From: Clostridia bacterium
GTDB lineage: Bacteria > Bacillota > Clostridia > Oscillospirales > CAG-272
Assembly (NCBI GenBank): GCA_017942005.1
Contig: JAGAVJ010000045.1
Location: 16,092 to 80,091 of the forward strand
Direction of reading: 5' to 3'
Length of the DNA stretch: 64,000 nucleotides
The notes beneath the pieces were generated by a model. The model worked only from the letters and a program-made list of their open reading frames with translations. It ran no database searches and was not told the origin of the DNA. A program made the position numbers and the translations under genes. Below are positions 63,616-64,000 of this stretch, in pieces. Within the stretch, counting starts at the first letter, position 1. Every line of letters starts with the position of its first letter.

Positions 63616-64000
63616 TTACCATACAGGTCCATGTAACAAAGCATTGCATACCCATAAGATTCCATCCGCGGTACGCTTTGGTACATCTGCAAAATGGTTT
63701 CCCGGCACAACATCATACCGTACATGAAATCCACCCAAGGATAAAAACTGCGCCGCTTTCTCTGTACAAGCCCCGACAGCGGCAAGCCTTTTGCTGCGCG
63801 ACAGCGCTTCTTTGTCCCCAAGGGAAAGATAAACCGGAATGTCAGATGTACCGTGGGATCGCATGATACCGTGGGATCGCATGATACCGTGGGATCGCAT
63901 GATACCGTGGGATCGCATGATACCGTGGGATCGCATGATACCGTGGGATCGTATGATATCGGTTTCAAGCTTCGTTAAAAAACCGTCATACCAAAGAGAA
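63616..64000 (-). CDS. Alpha/beta hydrolase (putative esterase), C-terminal part, with hexapeptide repeat
   Basis: Open to the window edge in the frame SLWYDGFLTKLETD... and ...IPVYLSLGDKEALSRSKR...PGNHFADVPKRTADG, the C-terminal half of a putative-esterase-type alpha/beta hydrolase; H in GNHF is the expected catalytic His. The repeat (63851-63958) encodes six (I/M)-R-S-H-G-I hexapeptides between WYDGF and VYLSLGD, where homologues have a short loop. The frame is kept because the unit is 18 bases. The alternative frame through the repeat (SCDPTV) is not the gene. Nucleophile is outside the window. Confidence 0.8.
   Translation of the reverse strand, partial: SLWYDGFLTKLETDIIRSHGIMRSHGIMRSHGIMRSHGIMRSHGIMRSHGTSDIPVYLSLGDKEALSRSKRLAAVGACTEKAAQFLSLGGFHVRYDVVPGNHFADVPKRTADGILWVCNALLHGPVW
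63851..63958. repeat. Six tandem copies of an 18-bp unit
   Basis: CCGTGGGATCGCATGATA repeated six times exactly end to end; only the sixth copy (63941-63958) differs, by C to T. It lies within the alpha/beta hydrolase gene. Confidence 0.97.

Noticed and set aside
63851..63958. Short CRISPR array
   Set aside because: Units are directly abutting with no spacers and lie inside a coding frame.
63567..63968. 133-codon ORF with SCDPTV hexapeptide repeats
   Set aside because: Wrong frame through the 18-bp repeat; the frame at 63616 carries the alpha/beta hydrolase motifs on both sides of the repeat.

Overview
The window reads as chromosome of a low-to-moderate GC, Gram-positive anaerobe of class Clostridia. 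The evidence is an hrcA-grpE-dnaK-dnaJ locus with a CIRCE operator, ftsEX beside coiled-coil M23 hydrolases, RuvX, YqeG and RsmE/PrmA homologues, strong AGGAGG-type ribosome binding sites, and many lipobox solute-binding proteins. Seven different glycosidase-like genes (GH125, GHL6-like, GH28, GH36, GH50-like, DUF4091/GH123-like and an SGNH esterase) suggest a glycan degrader of gut or rumen type. No rRNA, tRNA or CRISPR was seen. Family-level placement is not possible from this window.

Layout. 1-8.3 kb: a truncated SGNH-like gene, a cell-wall amidase, a TtcA-like PP-loop enzyme, a small Cys-rich ORF, trmB, a HAAS/adhesin-like membrane pair and a two-component system. 8.4-18.1 kb: GH125, YihY-SGNH, a ZIP transporter, an rRNA methylase, a nucleotidyltransferase and a GHL6-like hydrolase. 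18.2-23.3 kb: a complete sugar ABC transporter (ATPase, two permeases, binding protein). 23.3-24.5 kb: an IS481-type insertion flanked by 30-bp direct repeats. 24.6-32.7 kb: a lipoprotein, GH28 and a DacF-DMT-GH36-unknown-HAD operon. 33-40.5 kb: a citrate/isopropylmalate-synthase relative, yqeG, ruvX, pfkA and a large binding lipoprotein. 40.8-58.2 kb, all on the minus strand: heat-shock genes, prmA, rsmE, a CdaR-like regulator, ftsEX, two M23 hydrolases, ctpA and greA. 58.7-64 kb: a GH50-like enzyme, a DUF4091 protein, a uridine kinase-like enzyme and an alpha/beta hydrolase carrying an in-frame 18-bp tandem repeat.

The most striking signal is not a gene. Many genes share a leader in which the ribosome binding site (AAAGGA) is separated from the start codon by a hairpin. 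The hairpin differs in sequence but keeps its pairing, and is followed by a nearly constant tail of the form ATGGTCATAAATATG, whose last ATG is the expected start. It is seen before the truncated SGNH-like gene, the Cys-rich ORF, GH125, the ABC ATPase (weaker), both permeases, dacF, the citrate-synthase-like gene and dnaJ, with decayed copies elsewhere. In the fuller copies it is preceded by one or two further hairpins and a sigma-A-like promoter. Two other intergenic repeat families also keep constant flanks around exchangeable palindromes: a MITE-like element with GTGAGTTCGATGA ends, and a GGGGCAACGCCCC...CCCGCCGCC element. Together they make the gene junctions of this genome unusually rich in structured repeats.
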